The position numbers were made by a program, and so were the translations under genes. A stretch of DNA of 64,000 nt from assembly GCF_000789235.1 (NCBI RefSeq), contig NZ_KN525716.1, positions 558,001 to 622,000 on the forward strand, in the 5' to 3' direction. Positions 54,103 to 64,000 of this stretch are shown here, piece by piece. Under the pieces are notes generated by a model. That model had not been told where the DNA came from. It saw nothing but the letters and a program-made list of their open reading frames with translations, and ran no database searches. This DNA comes from Wocania ichthyoenteri Th78 (GTDB lineage: Bacteria; Bacteroidota; Bacteroidia; Flavobacteriales; Flavobacteriaceae). The stretch's first letter is position 1; every line of letters starts with the position of its first letter.

Positions 54103-55692
54103 ATGAGTTTTTTAAAAGAAATACAACGCAGACGAACCTTTGGTATTATTTCGCATCCAGATGCTGGTAAAACAACGCTAACAGAAAAATTGTTATTGTT
54201 TGGTGGTGCTATTCAAGAAGCTGGGGCTGTAAAAAGTAATAAAATCAAAAAGGGGGCGACGAGTGATTTTATGGAAATTGAACGTCAGCGTGGAATTTCG
54301 GTAGCAACTTCGGTTTTGGCTTTTGAATATAATGGGATTAAAATTAATATTCTTGATACACCAGGGCACAAAGATTTTGCCGAAGATACCTTTAGAACGC
54401 TTACTGCTGTAGATAGCGTTATTGTGGTTATTGATGTGGCCAAAGGTGTTGAGGAGCAAACCGAAAAATTAGTTGAAGTTTGCCGCATGCGCAATATCCC
54501 TATGATTGTATTCATTAATAAAATGGATAGAGAAGGTAAAGATGCCTTTGATTTATTAGATGAAATTGAACAAAAATTAGGACTAAAAGTAGTGCCGCTA
54601 AGTTTCCCTATTGGAATGGGTTATGATTTTAAAGGTATTTATAATATTTGGGAGAAAAACGTTAATTTATTTAGTGGTGATAGTAGAAAAGATATTGAAG
54701 AGACTATCGAAATTTCAGATTTGTCTTCTTCAGAATTAGATACATTAGTAGGAGAAAAAGCAGCAAATACACTAAGGGAAGAAATTGAATTGGTTGAAGG
54801 TATTTATCCGAATTTTGATAAAGATGAATATTTGCAAGGCAATCAACAACCCGTGTTTTTTGGTTCTGCATTAAACAATTTTGGAGTAAGAGAATTACTG
54901 GATTGTTTTGTAGAAATAGCTCCTAAGCCAAGACCAAAACAAAGTGAAGAACGACTGGTGAAACCTGATGAAAATAAATTTTCTGGTTTTGTTTTTAAAA
55001 TTCATGCTAATATGGATCCAAATCACAGAGATCGTTTAGCTTTTATTAAAATTGTGTCGGGTAAATTTGAAAGAAACAAACCTTATTTACACGTTAGAAA
55101 TAACAAGAAAATGAAATTCTCTAGCCCAAATGCTTTTTTTGCTGAGAAAAAAGAAATTGTGGATATATCTTATCCGGGAGATATTGTTGGACTACACGAT
55201 ACAGGAAATTTTAAAATTGGAGATACCCTTACCGAAGGGGAAAGCATCAATTATAAAGGTATACCAAGTTTTTCTCCAGAACATTTCAGATATATTAATA
55301 ATGCAGATCCATTAAAATCGAAGCAACTTTTTAAAGGTATCGATCAATTAATGGATGAAGGTGTAGCACAATTATTTACTTTAGAGCTTAATGGACGAAA
55401 AGTAATTGGAACTGTTGGTGCACTGCAGTACGAGGTGATTCAGTATAGATTAGAACACGAATACGGAGCAAAATGTACTTACGAAAACTTAAATGTATTT
55501 AAAGCCTGCTGGGTAGATCCTAAAAACTCAAATAGTGATGAGCACAAAGAATTTGTTAGGGTTAAACAACGCTTTCTTGCTAAAGACAAACAAAATCAGT
55601 TAGTCTTTTTGGCAGATTCTTCGTTTTCTTTACAAATGACTCAACAAAAATATCCAAATATTAAATTTCATTTTACATCTGAATTTGAGTAA
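54103..55692 (+). CDS. prfC: peptide chain release factor 3
   Basis: GTPase that recycles RF1/RF2 from the ribosome after termination. 529 residues, normal length. Starts MSFLKEIQRRRTFGIISHPDAGKTTLTEKLLLFGGAIQEAGAV with the P-loop, then RGISVATSVLAFEY, DTPGHKDFAEDT and NKMDREGKD (G motifs), and the C-terminal RF3 domains ending with QLVFLADSSFSLQMTQQKYPNIKFH. The ATG at 54103 is preferred over an upstream TTG at 54082 that would overlap the -7 element. Confidence 0.96.
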   Translation: MSFLKEIQRRRTFGIISHPDAGKTTLTEKLLLFGGAIQEAGAVKSNKIKKGATSDFMEIERQRGISVATSVLAFEYNGIKINILDTPGHKDFAEDTFRTLTAVDSVIVVIDVAKGVEEQTEKLVEVCRMRNIPMIVFINKMDREGKDAFDLLDEIEQKLGLKVVPLSFPIGMGYDFKGIYNIWEKNVNLFSGDSRKDIEETIEISDLSSSELDTLVGEKAANTLREEIELVEGIYPNFDKDEYLQGNQQPVFFGSALNNFGVRELLDCFVEIAPKPRPKQSEERLVKPDENKFSGFVFKIHANMDPNHRDRLAFIKIVSGKFERNKPYLHVRNNKKMKFSSPNAFFAEKKEIVDISYPGDIVGLHDTGNFKIGDTLTEGESINYKGIPSFSPEHFRYINNADPLKSKQLFKGIDQLMDEGVAQLFTLELNGRKVIGTVGALQYEVIQYRLEHEYGAKCTYENLNVFKACWVDPKNSNSDEHKEFVRVKQRFLAKDKQNQLVFLADSSFSLQMTQQKYPNIKFHFTSEFE

Positions 55693-55700
55693 TTTAAGTA

Positions 55701-55808
55701 TGTAGTTCATCGATTATTACTTCAAAAACTTGTATTTCATCTTTATTTTTATACATTTAAACGATTATTTTAAGTTTTAAGTTTTGAAGTTATATACATT
55801 TAAAACAG
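55701..55808. promoter_or_regulatory. phased 14-bp motif cluster upstream of the 4Fe-4S protein gene
   Basis: TGTAGTTCATCGAT (55701), TGTATTTCATCTTT (55731), TACATTTAAACGAT (55752) and TACATTTAAAACAG (55795); spacing 30, 21 and 43 bp. It ends 28 bases before the ATG at 55836. Same family as the clusters at 41624 and 50944. Confidence 0.55.
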
Positions 55809-55835
55809 AATCATAACCCCAAATATGACCTACTT

Positions 55836-56063
55836 ATGGAAACAAATGCAAATGTTTTCAGTAATTCAGATATTACTGTAACCTATAAACCTTGTGTGTG
55901 CATTAATGCAGAGCGTTGTGCAAAAGACCTTTCCAATGTTTTTAGAGATTCTGTTATTCCTTGGATAGACTTAGATGGAGCTTCTACTAAAAAAATTATC
56001 AAGCAAATAAAAAAGTGCCCTTCTGGTGCGCTGCAATTTCATGTAAATAAAGAAGTCGCATAA
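55836..56063 (+). CDS. small 4Fe-4S mono-cluster protein (divergent ferredoxin, Fer4_19 type)
   Basis: 75 residues. Cysteines C20, C22 and C28 (YKPCVCINAERCAKDL) plus C61 (KKCPSGAL), the layout of divergent 4Fe-4S mono-cluster proteins. RCAKDLSNVFRDSVIPWIDLDG is the typical interior. Electron-transfer role inferred; partner unknown. It follows prfC by 143 bases and carries phased operator-like repeats upstream. Convergent with DUF3467, with a terminator between. Confidence 0.9.
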   Translation: METNANVFSNSDITVTYKPCVCINAERCAKDLSNVFRDSVIPWIDLDGASTKKIIKQIKKCPSGALQFHVNKEVA

Positions 56064-56086
56064 TAAATTATAGAATATAAAATAAC

Positions 56087-56122
56087 AAAAGCCTTTAAAA
56101 AATTAATTTTTTAAAGGCTTTT
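56087..56122. terminator. bidirectional terminator between 4Fe-4S and DUF3467 genes
   Basis: Perfect 18-bp palindromic stem, AAAAGCCTTTAAAAAATT (56087-56104) and its complement (56105-56122), with CAAAAGCC and GGCTTTTG ends. Confidence 0.85.
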
Positions 56123-56124
56123 GT

Positions 56125-56442
56125 TTATGCTTGTCCTGTTGGCCCAAAGTTTAATGGAATCGGAGGTTGTTCATAATCTTTAATTTCACCATGGGCATTT
56201 TCAAACCTAGAAACATTATCGTTTAAAGCTTTTAGCAAACGTTTAGCGTGCTGAGGTGTTAAAATAATTCTAGACTTCACTTTGCTTTTAGGTACTCCCG
56301 GCATAATACTAACAAAATCTACAACAAACTCAGATACAGAGTGATTGATAATAGCTAAGTTAGAATATATACCTTCAGCCACAGTTTCATCCAATTCAAT
56401 ATTTATTTGACCTTGCTTTTGTTTGTCTTTTTCTTCTGCCAT
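56125..56442 (-). CDS. DUF3467-domain protein
   Basis: 105 residues, soluble, single domain: QINIELDETVAEGIYSNLAIINHSVSEFVVDFVSIMPGVPKSKVKSRIILTPQHAKRLLKALNDNVSRFE. Function unknown. Often next to rpoC in Bacteroidota, and here 89 bases downstream of it on the same strand, across a terminator and a repeat. Confidence 0.92.
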   Translation of the reverse strand: MAEEKDKQKQGQINIELDETVAEGIYSNLAIINHSVSEFVVDFVSIMPGVPKSKVKSRIILTPQHAKRLLKALNDNVSRFENAHGEIKDYEQPPIPLNFGPTGQA

Positions 56443-56463
56443 AATGTTTATGTTTTAAAAATA

Positions 56464-56497
56464 AAAAGCCTTCAAGTTAATACACATGAAGGCTTTT
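56464..56497 (-). terminator. terminator after rpoC
   Basis: 11-bp stem AAAAGCCTTCA / TGAAGGCTTTT, 12-base loop, T run on the minus strand. Confidence 0.8.
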
Positions 56498-56505
56498 GTT
56501 TATAG

Positions 56506-56525
56506 ATTCCTGCCTTCGCAGGAAT
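56506..56525. repeat. short inverted repeat, dispersed-repeat-like
   Basis: ATTCCTGC-CTTC-GCAGGAAT, a perfect 8-bp hairpin directly after rpoC; GC-richer than its surroundings. It resembles a short hairpin often seen between genes in Bacteroidota, from memory. Confidence 0.5.
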
Positions 56526-56530
56526 AACAA

Positions 56531-59500
56531 TTAATTATAATTTAATTCTTTTTTTACTTGCATCATTTCGTCGAATTCTTCTTTAGAACCTACAATAATA
56601 TCCGTATAGTTACGCATACCTGTACCTGCTGGAATTCTATGTCCAACAATTACATTTTCTTTAAGCCCTTCTAAAGAATCTACCTTACCTGCTACGGCTG
56701 CTTCGTTAAGAACCTTAGTGGTTTCTTGGAACGATGCCGCAGAAATAAATGATTTAGTTTGAAGCGAAGCTCTTGTAATACCTTGTAATATAGGCGTTGC
56801 TGTTGCAGGTTGTGCATCTCTTGCAACTACAAGATTTTTATCTTCTCTTCGTAAAATAGAATTTTCATCTCTTAACTCACGAGGCGAAATAATTTGACCA
56901 GCTTTAAGATTTGTTGAATCTCCAGCATCCTCAATAACTTTCATTCCAAAAATTTCATCATTTTCTTTAATGAAATCTGCTTTATGAGCTAATTGATCTT
57001 CTAAGAAAATAGTATCACCAGAATCAATAATTCTAACTTTACGCATCATCTGTCTTACTACAACCTCAAAGTGTTTGTCATTAATTTTCACACCTTGTAA
57101 ACGATATACTTCTTGTACTTCGTTAACTAAATATTGTTGTACCGCAGATGGTCCTTTGATATTTAAAATATCGTTAGGCGTAATAGAACCATCAGATAAA
57201 GGCATACCAGCTTTTACATAATCGTTTTCTTGAACAAGAATTTGATTAGATAATTTAACTAAGTATTTCTTAATATCTCCTGTTTTAGATTCTACAATAA
57301 TCTCACGATTACCACGCTTAATTTTTCCGAAAGAAACCACACCATCAATAGCACTAACTACTGCTGGGTTTGAAGGATTACGTGCTTCGAATAACTCAGT
57401 TACACGTGGTAAACCTCCTGTAATATCTCCTGCCTTTGCAGATTTACGAGGAATCTTAACTAAAATTTTACCAATATTAATTTTCTCTCCATCATCAATC
57501 ATTAAATGCGCTCCGACTGGTAAGTTATAAGAACGAATAGTTTCGCCTTTACCATCTTCGATATGAAGTGTTGGTATTAATTTCTTATTTCTTGATTCAG
57601 AAATTACTTTTTCTTGGAAACCTGTTTGTTCATCAATTTCAACTTGATAAGTAACACCCTGTTCGATGTTTTCATACTTCACTTTACCAGCAAACTCTGA
57701 AATAATTACACCGTTATATGGATCCCAAGAACAAACTACATCGCCTTTATTTAATGCTTGACCATTTTTAACATAAATGGTAGAACCGTAAGGAATGTTG
57801 TTAGTACTTAATACAATACCTGTTTTCTTATCTGTTAATTTAAGTTCAGACGTACGAGAAATTACAATATCAATTTCATTCCCTTCGCTATCTTTACCTT
57901 TAACTGTTTTTAAATCTTCTATTTCTGCTATACCATCAAACTTAACAGCTAATTTATTCTCTTCAGAAATGTTACCAGCAATACCACCTACGTGGAATGT
58001 ACGTAATGTTAACTGCGTACCAGGTTCTCCAATAGACTGTGCAGCAACTACGCCAACAGCCTCACCACGTTGAACCATTTTCCCTGTCGCTAAATTACGC
58101 CCATAACATTTAGCACAAATACCTTTTAATGCTTCGCAACTTAATGCAGAACGCACTTCTAAAGAATCGATTGGTGATGCTTCAATAGCTTTTGCAATAT
58201 CATCTTCAATTAATTGTCCAGCAGAAACTAACAACTCATCTGTTAAAGGATTATGAACATCGTTTAAAGATACACGTCCAACAATTCTTTCTTCTAAAGT
58301 TTCAACAACTTCATCGTTTTTCTTTAATGGTTCAACCTCAACTCCTCTTAACGTACCACAATCTTCAGTGTTAATAATAACATCTTGAGATACATCAACT
58401 AAACGACGTGTTAAGTAACCAGCATCTGCAGTTTTAAGTGCAGTATCGGCAAGACCTTTACGTGCACCGTGAGTAGAGATAAAGTATTCTAAAATTGAAA
58501 GCCCTTCTTTAAAGTTAGAAAGAATCGGGTTTTCGATAATTTCTCCTCCACCTGCGTTAGATTTTTTAGGCTTTGCCATTAATCCACGCATACCTGTAAG
58601 CTGACGAATCTGTTCCTTAGACCCACGAGCTCCAGAATCAAGCATCATAAACACAGAATTAAATCCTTGTTGGTCTTCACGAATACGCTTCATTGACAAT
58701 TCAGTCAATTCTGCATTAGTTGAAGTCCAAATATCAATAACTTGATTGTAACGTTCGTTATTAGTGATAAGTCCCATGTTATAGTTTCCTGTAATACCAT
58801 CAACTAAACCGTTAGCTTTATCAATCATACCTTGCTTTTCTGGCGGAATAATAATATCACCTAAACTAAATGATAATCCACCTTGGAATGCAAACTTAAA
58901 TCCTAACGTTCTAATGGCATCTAAGAAATCAGCTGTTTCAGGAACAGATGTTACTTTAAGAATGTTTCCAATAATATCTCTTAAAGACTTTTTAGTAAGT
59001 ACTTGATTAATATATCCAGCTGCTTGTGGTACATGTTGATTAAACAACACACGACCTACAGTAGTTTCAACAATCATTTTATCAAGTTTACCATCTTCAT
59101 TAAGATCAATCGTTCTAACTTTAATGCCTGCATTCAAGTCTACTTTTTGCTCATTAAAAGCAATGACAACTTCTTCTGGAGAATAGAAAGTTAAACCTTC
59201 ACCTTTAACAGAAACTTCTGGAGTAGAGGTACGTAACTTAGTCATATAATACAGACCAAGCACCATATCTTGAGAAGGTACAGTTACTGGCGAACCATTT
59301 GCTGGATTTAAGATATTGTGTGATGCCAACATTAATAATTGACACTCTAAAATAGCTTCTGGCCCAAGTGGTAAATGCACAGCCATCTGGTCACCATCAA
59401 AATCGGCATTAAATGCAGTACATACTAATGGGTGTAACTGAATTGCTTTCCCCTCAATTAATTTAGGTTGGAATGCTTGTATACCTAAACGGTGTAACGT

Positions 59501-60832
59501 AGGCGCACGGTTTAGTAATACTGGGTGTCCTTTAAGAACATTTTCCAATATATCCCAAACCACTGGTTCTCTTTTATCTATAATTTTCTTTGCAGATTTT
59601 ACAGTCTTTACAATACCTCTTTCAATTAATTTTCTAATTACAAAAGGTTTGTATAATTCTGCTGCCATATTTTTTGGCAATCCGCATTCAAATAATTTTA
59701 ATTCTGGTCCAACAACAATTACCGAACGTGCAGAATAATCAACACGTTTACCAAGTAAGTTTTGACGGAAACGCCCTTGCTTACCTTTAAGCGAATCTGA
59801 TAAAGATTTTAACGGTCTGTTAGAGTCGGTTTTTACTGCTGATGATTTACGTGTGTTATCAAATAATGAATCAACCGATTCTTGTAACATACGTTTCTCA
59901 TTACGTAAAATTACTTCTGGTGCTTTTATCTCAACCAATCTTTTAAGACGGTTGTTACGGATAATTACACGACGGTATAAATCATTTAAATCTGAGGTTG
60001 CAAAACGACCACCATCTAACGGCACTAACGGACGTAATTCTGGTGGAATAATTGGCACAACTTTCATAATCATCCATTCAGGACGATTCTCTCTGTTATT
60101 GTTTGATTCACGTAACGCTTCAACAACTTGTAAACGTTTTAAAGCTTCAGTTTTGCGTTGCTTAGACGTTTCTGTGTTGGCTTTATGACGTAATTCATAA
60201 GACAGCTCTTTTAAATCAATTCTTGCTAATAAGTCTATCAAACATTCAGCACCCATTTTAGCTAAAAACTTATTAGGGTCTGAATCGTCTAAGTATTGAT
60301 TATCTTGAGGAAGTTCTTCTAAAATGTTTAGGTATTCTTCTTCTGTAAGGAAATCCATTTTTTGTATTGGCTCACCTTCTTCATTCTTAGCGTTACCTGG
60401 TTGAATTACTACATATCGTTCGTAGTAAATAATCATATCTAATTTCTTAGATGGTAGACCTAATAAATAACCAATTTTGTTTGGTAAAGAGCGGAAGTAC
60501 CAAATGTGTGCTACAGGAACTACTAAATTAATATGTCCTACTCTATCACGACGTACTTTCTTTTCTGTTACTTCAACACCACAACGGTCACAAACTATAC
60601 CTTTGTAGCGAATTCTTTTATATTTACCACATGCACATTCATAATCCTTTACAGGACCAAAAATACGCTCACAGAACAAACCGTCACGTTCTGGTTTGTG
60701 AGTTCGATAATTGATAGTTTCTGGTTTTAAAACTTCACCTCTAGATTCTGCTAAAATAGATTCTGGTGATGCTAAACCAATGGAGATTTTATTAAACCTC
60801 TTTACTGTATTCTTATCTTGTTTTCTTGCCAT
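56531..60832 (-). CDS. rpoC: DNA-directed RNA polymerase subunit beta-prime
   Basis: 1433 residues, full length. N-terminal zinc site [23 protein letters not shown], catalytic [15 protein letters not shown] (three Asp coordinate the active-site magnesium), bridge/trigger region and second zinc motif ([19 protein letters not shown]). C-terminal end carries the family ending [11 protein letters not shown]-like block ([19 protein letters not shown]). 28 bases downstream of rpoB; the two are one operon. Confidence 0.99.
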   Translation of the reverse strand: MARKQDKNTVKRFNKISIGLASPESILAESRGEVLKPETINYRTHKPERDGLFCERIFGPVKDYECACGKYKRIRYKGIVCDRCGVEVTEKKVRRDRVGHINLVVPVAHIWYFRSLPNKIGYLLGLPSKKLDMIIYYERYVVIQPGNAKNEEGEPIQKMDFLTEEEYLNILEELPQDNQYLDDSDPNKFLAKMGAECLIDLLARIDLKELSYELRHKANTETSKQRKTEALKRLQVVEALRESNNNRENRPEWMIMKVVPIIPPELRPLVPLDGGRFATSDLNDLYRRVIIRNNRLKRLVEIKAPEVILRNEKRMLQESVDSLFDNTRKSSAVKTDSNRPLKSLSDSLKGKQGRFRQNLLGKRVDYSARSVIVVGPELKLFECGLPKNMAAELYKPFVIRKLIERGIVKTVKSAKKIIDKREPVVWDILENVLKGHPVLLNRAPTLHRLGIQAFQPKLIEGKAIQLHPLVCTAFNADFDGDQMAVHLPLGPEAILECQLLMLASHNILNPANGSPVTVPSQDMVLGLYYMTKLRTSTPEVSVKGEGLTFYSPEEVVIAFNEQKVDLNAGIKVRTIDLNEDGKLDKMIVETTVGRVLFNQHVPQAAGYINQVLTKKSLRDIIGNILKVTSVPETADFLDAIRTLGFKFAFQGGLSFSLGDIIIPPEKQGMIDKANGLVDGITGNYNMGLITNNERYNQVIDIWTSTNAELTELSMKRIREDQQGFNSVFMMLDSGARGSKEQIRQLTGMRGLMAKPKKSNAGGGEIIENPILSNFKEGLSILEYFISTHGARKGLADTALKTADAGYLTRRLVDVSQDVIINTEDCGTLRGVEVEPLKKNDEVVETLEERIVGRVSLNDVHNPLTDELLVSAGQLIEDDIAKAIEASPIDSLEVRSALSCEALKGICAKCYGRNLATGKMVQRGEAVGVVAAQSIGEPGTQLTLRTFHVGGIAGNISEENKLAVKFDGIAEIEDLKTVKGKDSEGNEIDIVISRTSELKLTDKKTGIVLSTNNIPYGSTIYVKNGQALNKGDVVCSWDPYNGVIISEFAGKVKYENIEQGVTYQVEIDEQTGFQEKVISESRNKKLIPTLHIEDGKGETIRSYNLPVGAHLMIDDGEKINIGKILVKIPRKSAKAGDITGGLPRVTELFEARNPSNPAVVSAIDGVVSFGKIKRGNREIIVESKTGDIKKYLVKLSNQILVQENDYVKAGMPLSDGSITPNDILNIKGPSAVQQYLVNEVQEVYRLQGVKINDKHFEVVVRQMMRKVRIIDSGDTIFLEDQLAHKADFIKENDEIFGMKVIEDAGDSTNLKAGQIISPRELRDENSILRREDKNLVVARDAQPATATPILQGITRASLQTKSFISAASFQETTKVLNEAAVAGKVDSLEGLKENVIVGHRIPAGTGMRNYTDIIVGSKEEFDEMMQVKKELNYN

Positions 60833-60860
60833 AATATATGGTTGAAATGAATTTAATTAA

Positions 60861-63800
60861 TTACTCCTCTAATCTGATGTCTAACCCTAAACCTTTCAAT
60901 TCGTGCATAAGTACGTTGAATGATTCTGGTAATCCTGGATCTGGCATTGGCTCACCTTTAACAATACTTTCGTAAGTTTTAGCTCTACCAATTACATCAT
61001 CAGATTTAACAGTCAAGATTTCTCTTAAAGTACTTGATGCACCATAAGCCTCAAGTGCCCAAACTTCCATCTCACCAAAACGCTGACCACCAAATTGTGC
61101 TTTACCACCTAATGGTTGTTGTGTAATTAATGAGTAAGGTCCAATAGAACGTGCGTGCATTTTATCATCTACCATGTGTCCTAGTTTCAACATATAAATC
61201 ACACCAACAGTTGCTGGCTGATCGAAACGTTGTCCTGTCCCTCCATCATATAAATAAGTATGTCCGTAACGTGGAATTCCAGCTTCATCTGTAAATTCGT
61301 TAATTTGATCTATTGTAGCACCATCAAAAATTGGTGTTGCATACGTACGATTTAATTTCTGACCTGCCCATCCAAGAACAGTTTCATAAATCTGACCAAT
61401 ATTCATACGAGATGGTACACCTAGTGGATTTAATACAATATCAACAGGCGTTCCGTCTTCTAAGAAAGGCATATCTTCTTGACGAACAATACGAGCAACA
61501 ATACCTTTGTTACCGTGACGTCCTGCCATTTTATCACCTACTTTTAGTTTACGCTTTTTAGCGATATAAACTTTAGCTAATTTGATAATTCCTGCTGGTA
61601 ACTCATCACCCACAGAAATAGTAAACTTCTCACGACGTAGCGACCCTTGTAAATCGTTTTCTTTAATCTTGTAGTTGTGAATTAAATCTGCAACTAATTG
61701 ATTTGTATGATCATCTGTTGTCCATTTCCCAGACACTAAATGTGCATAATCATCAACTGCATTTAACATTTTAAGTGTGAATTTTTTACCTTTTGGTAAT
61801 ACTTCTTCACCTAAATCATTAAAAATACCTTGAGCCGTTTTACCATTTACAATAGCAAAAAGTTTTTCGATTAAAACATCTTTTAAAGCATCAAACTTAG
61901 CATCATATATACCTTCTAATTGTAAAATATCATCTTTATCTTGTGCTCTTTTACGCTTATCTTTTACTGCTCTAGCGAATAATTTCTTTTCGATTACAAC
62001 ACCATTTAATGAAGGCGAAGCTTTTAAAGAAGCATCCTTAACGTCTCCCGCTTTATCACCGAATATAGCACGTAATAATTTTTCTTCTGGAGTTGGATCT
62101 GATTCTCCTTTTGGTGTAATTTTACCAATAAGAATATCGCCAGGTTTAACCTCGGCTCCAACACGAATCATTCCGTGTTCATCTAAATCTTTAGTTGCTT
62201 CTTCAGATACGTTAGGAATATCATTAGTTAACTCTTCGTTACCTAATTTTGTATCTCTAACTTCTAGAGAATACTCATCAATATGTATAGATGTAAAAAT
62301 ATCCTCACGAACCACTTTTTCAGAAATTACAATCGCATCCTCAAAGTTATATCCTTTCCATGGCATAAATGCCACTTTCATATTTCTACCTAAAGCTAAT
62401 TCTCCTTTTTGAGTTGCGTAACCTTCACATAAAACTTGACCTTTAGTAACTTTATCGCCTTTAACCACAATTGGTTTTAAGTTGATAGAAGTTCCTTGGT
62501 TTGTTTTTCTGAATTTTACTAACTCATAAGATTTAATATCACTATCAAAACTTACTTTAGCTTCATCTTCGGTACGTTCGTATTGAATTTTTATTTCGTT
62601 TGCATCAACATATAATACTTCTCCATTACCCTCTGCATTTATTAATACACGAGAATCTGATGCTACTTGTCTTTCTAATCCTGTACCAACAATTGGTGCA
62701 TCTACTCTTAATAATGGCACAGCCTGACGCATCATGTTAGATCCCATCAAGGCTCTGTTCGCATCATCATGCTCTAAAAACGGAATTAAAGATGCAGATA
62801 TAGATGAAATTTGATTTGGTGCAACATCTGTATAGTTTACAGCTGTTGGCTCTATTACTGGGAAGTCACCTTCCATTCTAGCAATTACCTTATCATGTAA
62901 TATCTTTCCATTATCATCAACTTTTACAGTTGCTTGTGCAATTAATTTTTCTTCTTCCTCTTCAGCACTTAAATATATTGGAGCATTTTTAATATCTACA
63001 ACACCATCCGTTACTTTTCTATAAGGTGTTTCAATGAATCCCATAGAATTCACTTTCGCATATACTGATAGTGAAGATATTAAACCAATATTTGGTCCCT
63101 CTGGTGTTTCAATTGGGCATAAACGCCCGTAGTGTGTATAGTGAACATCACGCACCTCGAAACCTGCTCTCTCTCTAGATAAACCTCCTGGTCCAAGTGC
63201 AGATAAACGACGCTTATGCGTAATTTCTGCAAGAGGATTGGTTTGATCCATAAATTGTGACAGCTGATTTGTTCCAAAGAAAGAATTAATTACAGACGAC
63301 AACGTCTTAGCATTAATTAAATCTATTGGTGTAAAGACCTCATTATCACGAACGTTCATACGCTCACGAATTGTACGTGCCATACGTGCTAAACCAACTC
63401 CAAACTGTTGAGATAATTGCTCACCAACTGTACGTACACGACGGTTAGATAAGTGATCAATATCGTCAATCTCTGCTTTTGAGTTAATAAGCTCGATTAA
63501 ATATTTAATGATAGTTATGATATCTTCTTTGGTAAGCACTTGCTTATCCATTCCAATATCTAACTGTAATTTTTTATTCATTCTATAACGTCCAACTTCT
63601 CCTAAAGAGTAGCGTTGGTCACTAAAGAATAATTTATCTATAATACCACGCGCTGTTTCCTCATCTGGCGGCTCAGCATTACGTAATTGTCTATAAATAT
63701 GTTCAACAGCCTCTTTTTCTGAGTTTGTTGGATCCTTTTGAAGCGTATTATGAATAATAGCATAATCGCCTTGTTCAGACGTTTCTTTGTGTAAAAGAAT

Positions 63801-64000
63801 AGTTTTTACTTCAGCTTCAAGAATTTCTTCAATATTTTCTTTATCAAGAACCGTATCACGATCTAACACAATTTCATTACGCTCGATAGATACCACCTCT
63901 CCTGTATCTTCATCAACAAAATCCTCATGCCATGTATTAAGTACACGAGCAGCTAATTTTCGCCCTAAATATTTTTTTAATCCAGATTTTGAAACTTTTA
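60861..64000 (-). CDS. rpoB: DNA-directed RNA polymerase subunit beta, 5' end beyond the window
   Basis: Frame is open to the right edge: upstream of the apparent start at 63896 it continues ...[14 protein letters not shown] and [19 protein letters not shown], so the gene is truncated by the window and that GTG is internal. Visible are [34 protein letters not shown] (rifampicin-binding region), [14 protein letters not shown]-like [50 protein letters not shown] and the C-terminal [26 protein letters not shown]. About 1046 residues are in the window. Confidence 0.99.
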   Translation of the reverse strand, partial: KVSKSGLKKYLGRKLAARVLNTWHEDFVDEDTGEVVSIERNEIVLDRDTVLDKENIEEILEAEVKTILLHKETSEQGDYAIIHNTLQKDPTNSEKEAVEHIYRQLRNAEPPDEETARGIIDKLFFSDQRYSLGEVGRYRMNKKLQLDIGMDKQVLTKEDIITIIKYLIELINSKAEIDDIDHLSNRRVRTVGEQLSQQFGVGLARMARTIRERMNVRDNEVFTPIDLINAKTLSSVINSFFGTNQLSQFMDQTNPLAEITHKRRLSALGPGGLSRERAGFEVRDVHYTHYGRLCPIETPEGPNIGLISSLSVYAKVNSMGFIETPYRKVTDGVVDIKNAPIYLSAEEEEEKLIAQATVKVDDNGKILHDKVIARMEGDFPVIEPTAVNYTDVAPNQISSISASLIPFLEHDDANRALMGSNMMRQAVPLLRVDAPIVGTGLERQVASDSRVLINAEGNGEVLYVDANEIKIQYERTEDEAKVSFDSDIKSYELVKFRKTNQGTSINLKPIVVKGDKVTKGQVLCEGYATQKGELALGRNMKVAFMPWKGYNFEDAIVISEKVVREDIFTSIHIDEYSLEVRDTKLGNEELTNDIPNVSEEATKDLDEHGMIRVGAEVKPGDILIGKITPKGESDPTPEEKLLRAIFGDKAGDVKDASLKASPSLNGVVIEKKLFARAVKDKRKRAQDKDDILQLEGIYDAKFDALKDVLIEKLFAIVNGKTAQGIFNDLGEEVLPKGKKFTLKMLNAVDDYAHLVSGKWTTDDHTNQLVADLIHNYKIKENDLQGSLRREKFTISVGDELPAGIIKLAKVYIAKKRKLKVGDKMAGRHGNKGIVARIVRQEDMPFLEDGTPVDIVLNPLGVPSRMNIGQIYETVLGWAGQKLNRTYATPIFDGATIDQINEFTDEAGIPRYGHTYLYDGGTGQRFDQPATVGVIYMLKLGHMVDDKMHARSIGPYSLITQQPLGGKAQFGGQRFGEMEVWALEAYGASSTLREILTVKSDDVIGRAKTYESIVKGEPMPDPGLPESFNVLMHELKGLGLDIRLEE

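Noticed and set aside
63894-63896. GTG at 63896 as the rpoB start
   Set aside because: Upstream codons continue recognisable RpoB sequence up to the window edge.
1-64000. CRISPR arrays, rRNA genes, prophage
   Set aside because: No regularly spaced palindromic repeats with spacers, no rRNA sequence, and no phage structural genes were seen.

Overview
The window looks like chromosomal DNA of a marine-type member of the Flavobacteriaceae (Bacteroidota). It is AT-rich. Starts lack Shine-Dalgarno sequences, and many genes have a TAnnTTTG -7 element only 10-25 bases before the start codon. Type IX secretion (T9SS) is represented by type A and type B C-terminal sorting domains, a PorP/SprF protein and a PorE-like OmpA protein. 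The gene orders spoT-fur-purA, PPIase-SurA-moxR and rpoB-rpoC-DUF3467 are familiar in this group. I cannot name the genus.

Layout. 1-4.9 kb: 3' part of the (p)ppGpp synthetase/hydrolase gene, a Fur-family regulator, purA and a membrane-anchored AraC-type regulator. 4.9-8.5 kb: accessory patch with a frameshifted IS982-family element, a Gly-rich lipoprotein and three AT-rich unknown genes. 8.5-18.9 kb: M28 peptidase, OstA-like protein, class III aminotransferase, TPR protein, tandem DUF368 (PopT-type undecaprenyl-phosphate translocase) genes, aroE and a DUF349 protein. 19-20.6 kb: a small conserved gene and an intact second IS with terminal repeats and a target duplication. 20.6-30.3 kb: mazG, a 1290-residue T9SS-secreted Fn3/CUB-like protein, aconitase and a polytopic membrane protein. 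30.3-35.6 kb: one minus-strand operon of three periplasmic/outer-membrane foldases plus a MoxR ATPase. 35.6-43.2 kb: VOC, WYL, MOSC, DEAD-box helicase, an ECF sigma/regulator pair, M15 peptidase, DUF4369 lipoprotein and tRNA-Thr. 43.2-53.8 kb: queD-idi, then a module of OmpA/PorE-like protein, PorP/SprF and a 1202-residue type B adhesin, preceded by a LytTR response regulator and its histidine kinase. 53.8-64 kb: prfC, a 4Fe-4S protein, DUF3467, rpoC and rpoB (running off the right edge).

The most unusual signals are regulatory. (1) A 14-bp motif close to TGTATTTCATCGAT recurs at 20/21/30-bp helical phasing in three separate intergenic regions (about 41.6, 50.95 and 55.7 kb). One copy set lies between the LytTR regulator and the adhesin operon, so a LytTR-type regulon is a reasonable hypothesis. 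(2) The ECF sigma operon and the divergent DUF6249 gene each carry the same TGTAACC-N16-CGTC promoter, giving a self-contained autoregulated unit. (3) The type B adhesin contains a 288-bp tandem duplication with only two differences seen, suggesting recent copy-number change.
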